Shown: in pieces, positions 19,811-20,332 of the stretch
Layout: every line of letters begins with the position of its first letter
Numbering within the stretch: the first letter of the stretch is position 1
NCBI GenBank assembly: GCA_004151065.3
Contig: NWUY0300050808.1
Coordinates: 14,369-34,700, forward strand
Direction: 5' to 3'
Length of the DNA: 20,332 nt
Source of the DNA: Larix sibirica
Lineage: Eukaryota; Streptophyta; Pinopsida; Pinales; Pinaceae
The notes under the pieces: generated by a model
What the model was told of the DNA's origin: nothing
Databases searched by the model: none
What the model saw: the letters and a program-made list of their open reading frames with translations, nothing else
Position numbers and translations under genes: made by a program

Positions 19811-20061
19811 TATCTGCGATGGCTGATTTCGATCCCCTGTCTTTACATATATCCGTTGGGTGTTCCTTGAGCCTAATTTGAAATGACCTCCCAGTTTCTC
19901 TAATATAAACTTTGTGTTCACACCAGCACTATAATGTTAGATCTGAACACACCAAAAAGACCGGATTTAACAACTGCAATAATCATTTTATTTGCATTAG
20001 TATACAGCAATATTCCAATCTGATAATTAAAATTTACAAACCGAATTGCTCTCGCACAGCA
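19811..20061. other. Unassigned stretch upstream of the Gln-rich frame
   Basis: No repeat or coding pattern. If the frame at 20062 is a gene start, this would be its promoter and leader; I see no convincing TATA box. Confidence 0.3.
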
Positions 20062-20229
20062 ATGGATGAACAACAGACTAATTTTCCCCTTGATCAGTGC
20101 CTAAAACAATTTCATGAACAACAGACTAATTTTCCCCTTGATCAGAGCCTAAAACAATTTCATGAAGCTCTGTCCAGCACCCAGGAAACTCCCAATCTCT
20201 CACATAGCCAACAACACCCAACAAATTAG
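20062..20229 (+). CDS. Short Gln-rich open frame with a 16-residue internal repeat, unknown
   Basis: ATG at 20062 opens a 55-codon frame: MD, then EQQTNFPLDQ(C/S)LKQFH twice, then EALSSTQETPNLSHSQQHPTN and TAG at 20227-20229. The protein is hydrophilic, with no membrane segment or signal peptide. The repeat comes from a 48-bp tandem duplication that keeps the frame. It may be the first exon of a host gene continuing past the window, or a chance frame. The frame is open further upstream to 19912, but the Met at 20062 directly precedes the repeat. I do not recognise it. Confidence 0.3.
   Translation: MDEQQTNFPLDQCLKQFHEQQTNFPLDQSLKQFHEALSSTQETPNLSHSQQHPTN
20068..20163. repeat. 48-bp tandem duplication, in frame
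   Basis: Units 20068-20115 and 20116-20163 differ at one base (T at 20098, A at 20146), which changes Cys to Ser. Confidence 0.97.
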
Positions 20230-20332
20230 TGTCTTTCCGTTTTCCCTAGACGTCCCCTACCATCACCCAGGAAACTCCCAATCTCTCACATAGCCAACAA
20301 CACCCAACAAATTAGTGTCTTTCCGTTTTCCC
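20178..20332. repeat. 69-bp exact direct repeat reaching the window edge
   Basis: Bases 20178-20246 and 20264-20332 are identical, separated by 17 unrelated bases. The second copy touches the window end, so the true repeat may be longer or have more units. Confidence 0.97.

Overview
This window looks like a piece of a large, repeat-rich seed-plant nuclear genome. A conifer or other gymnosperm is the best guess; this is inferred from the style of the Ty3/Gypsy, Copia and LINE fragments and their low density of host sequence, and no species is claimed. I see no bacterial, organellar, rRNA, tRNA or CRISPR feature. Almost everything recognisable is decayed transposon, plus one broken host gene and two small open frames of unknown nature.

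Layout. Positions 1-3158 (+) hold the 3' part of a Ty3/Gypsy element: a gag and protease remnant, no recognisable RT/RNase H/integrase, a purine tract, and a probable 1.5 kb 3' LTR (1650-3158) with a TATA box. Positions 3482 to about 8005 (+) hold an L1-type plant LINE: ORF1 (DUF4283-like plus CCHC knuckle), then ORF2 endonuclease and reverse transcriptase. About 630 bp of the RT core is duplicated in tandem (6614-7246 and 7373-8003). Positions 8558-10552 (-) hold the last four exons of an ABCC (MRP-type) transporter, covering nucleotide-binding domain 2. All internal splice sites are consensus, but the Walker A exon carries a stop codon and a 1-nt deletion. The intron between the second and third of these exons contains the 3' end of another LINE, and the splice acceptor next to it lies in an exact 57-bp tandem duplication.

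Positions 10914-13240 or beyond (-) hold a Copia element: probable LTR, RNase H, RT and the integrase-RT linker. Positions 14771-16079 (-) hold a second, different Gypsy gag/protease remnant preceded by a (CT)n tract. A Copia LTR edge lies near 18205 (-). Positions 18640-19810 (+) hold a LINE C-terminal zinc-finger segment and 3' tail. The window ends in a short Gln-rich open frame with a 48-bp repeat, followed by a 69-bp exact direct repeat that reaches the window edge.

How the parts relate. No complete gene or intact mobile element is visible, so there is no working pathway to describe. The most informative signals are (i) the ABCC pseudogene with its duplicated 3' splice site and antisense LINE insertion, (ii) the LINE with a duplicated RT core, and (iii) a high number of local tandem duplications (18-760 bp) in unrelated sequence contexts, several of which directly explain frame breaks. 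I did not find a convincing new biological system.
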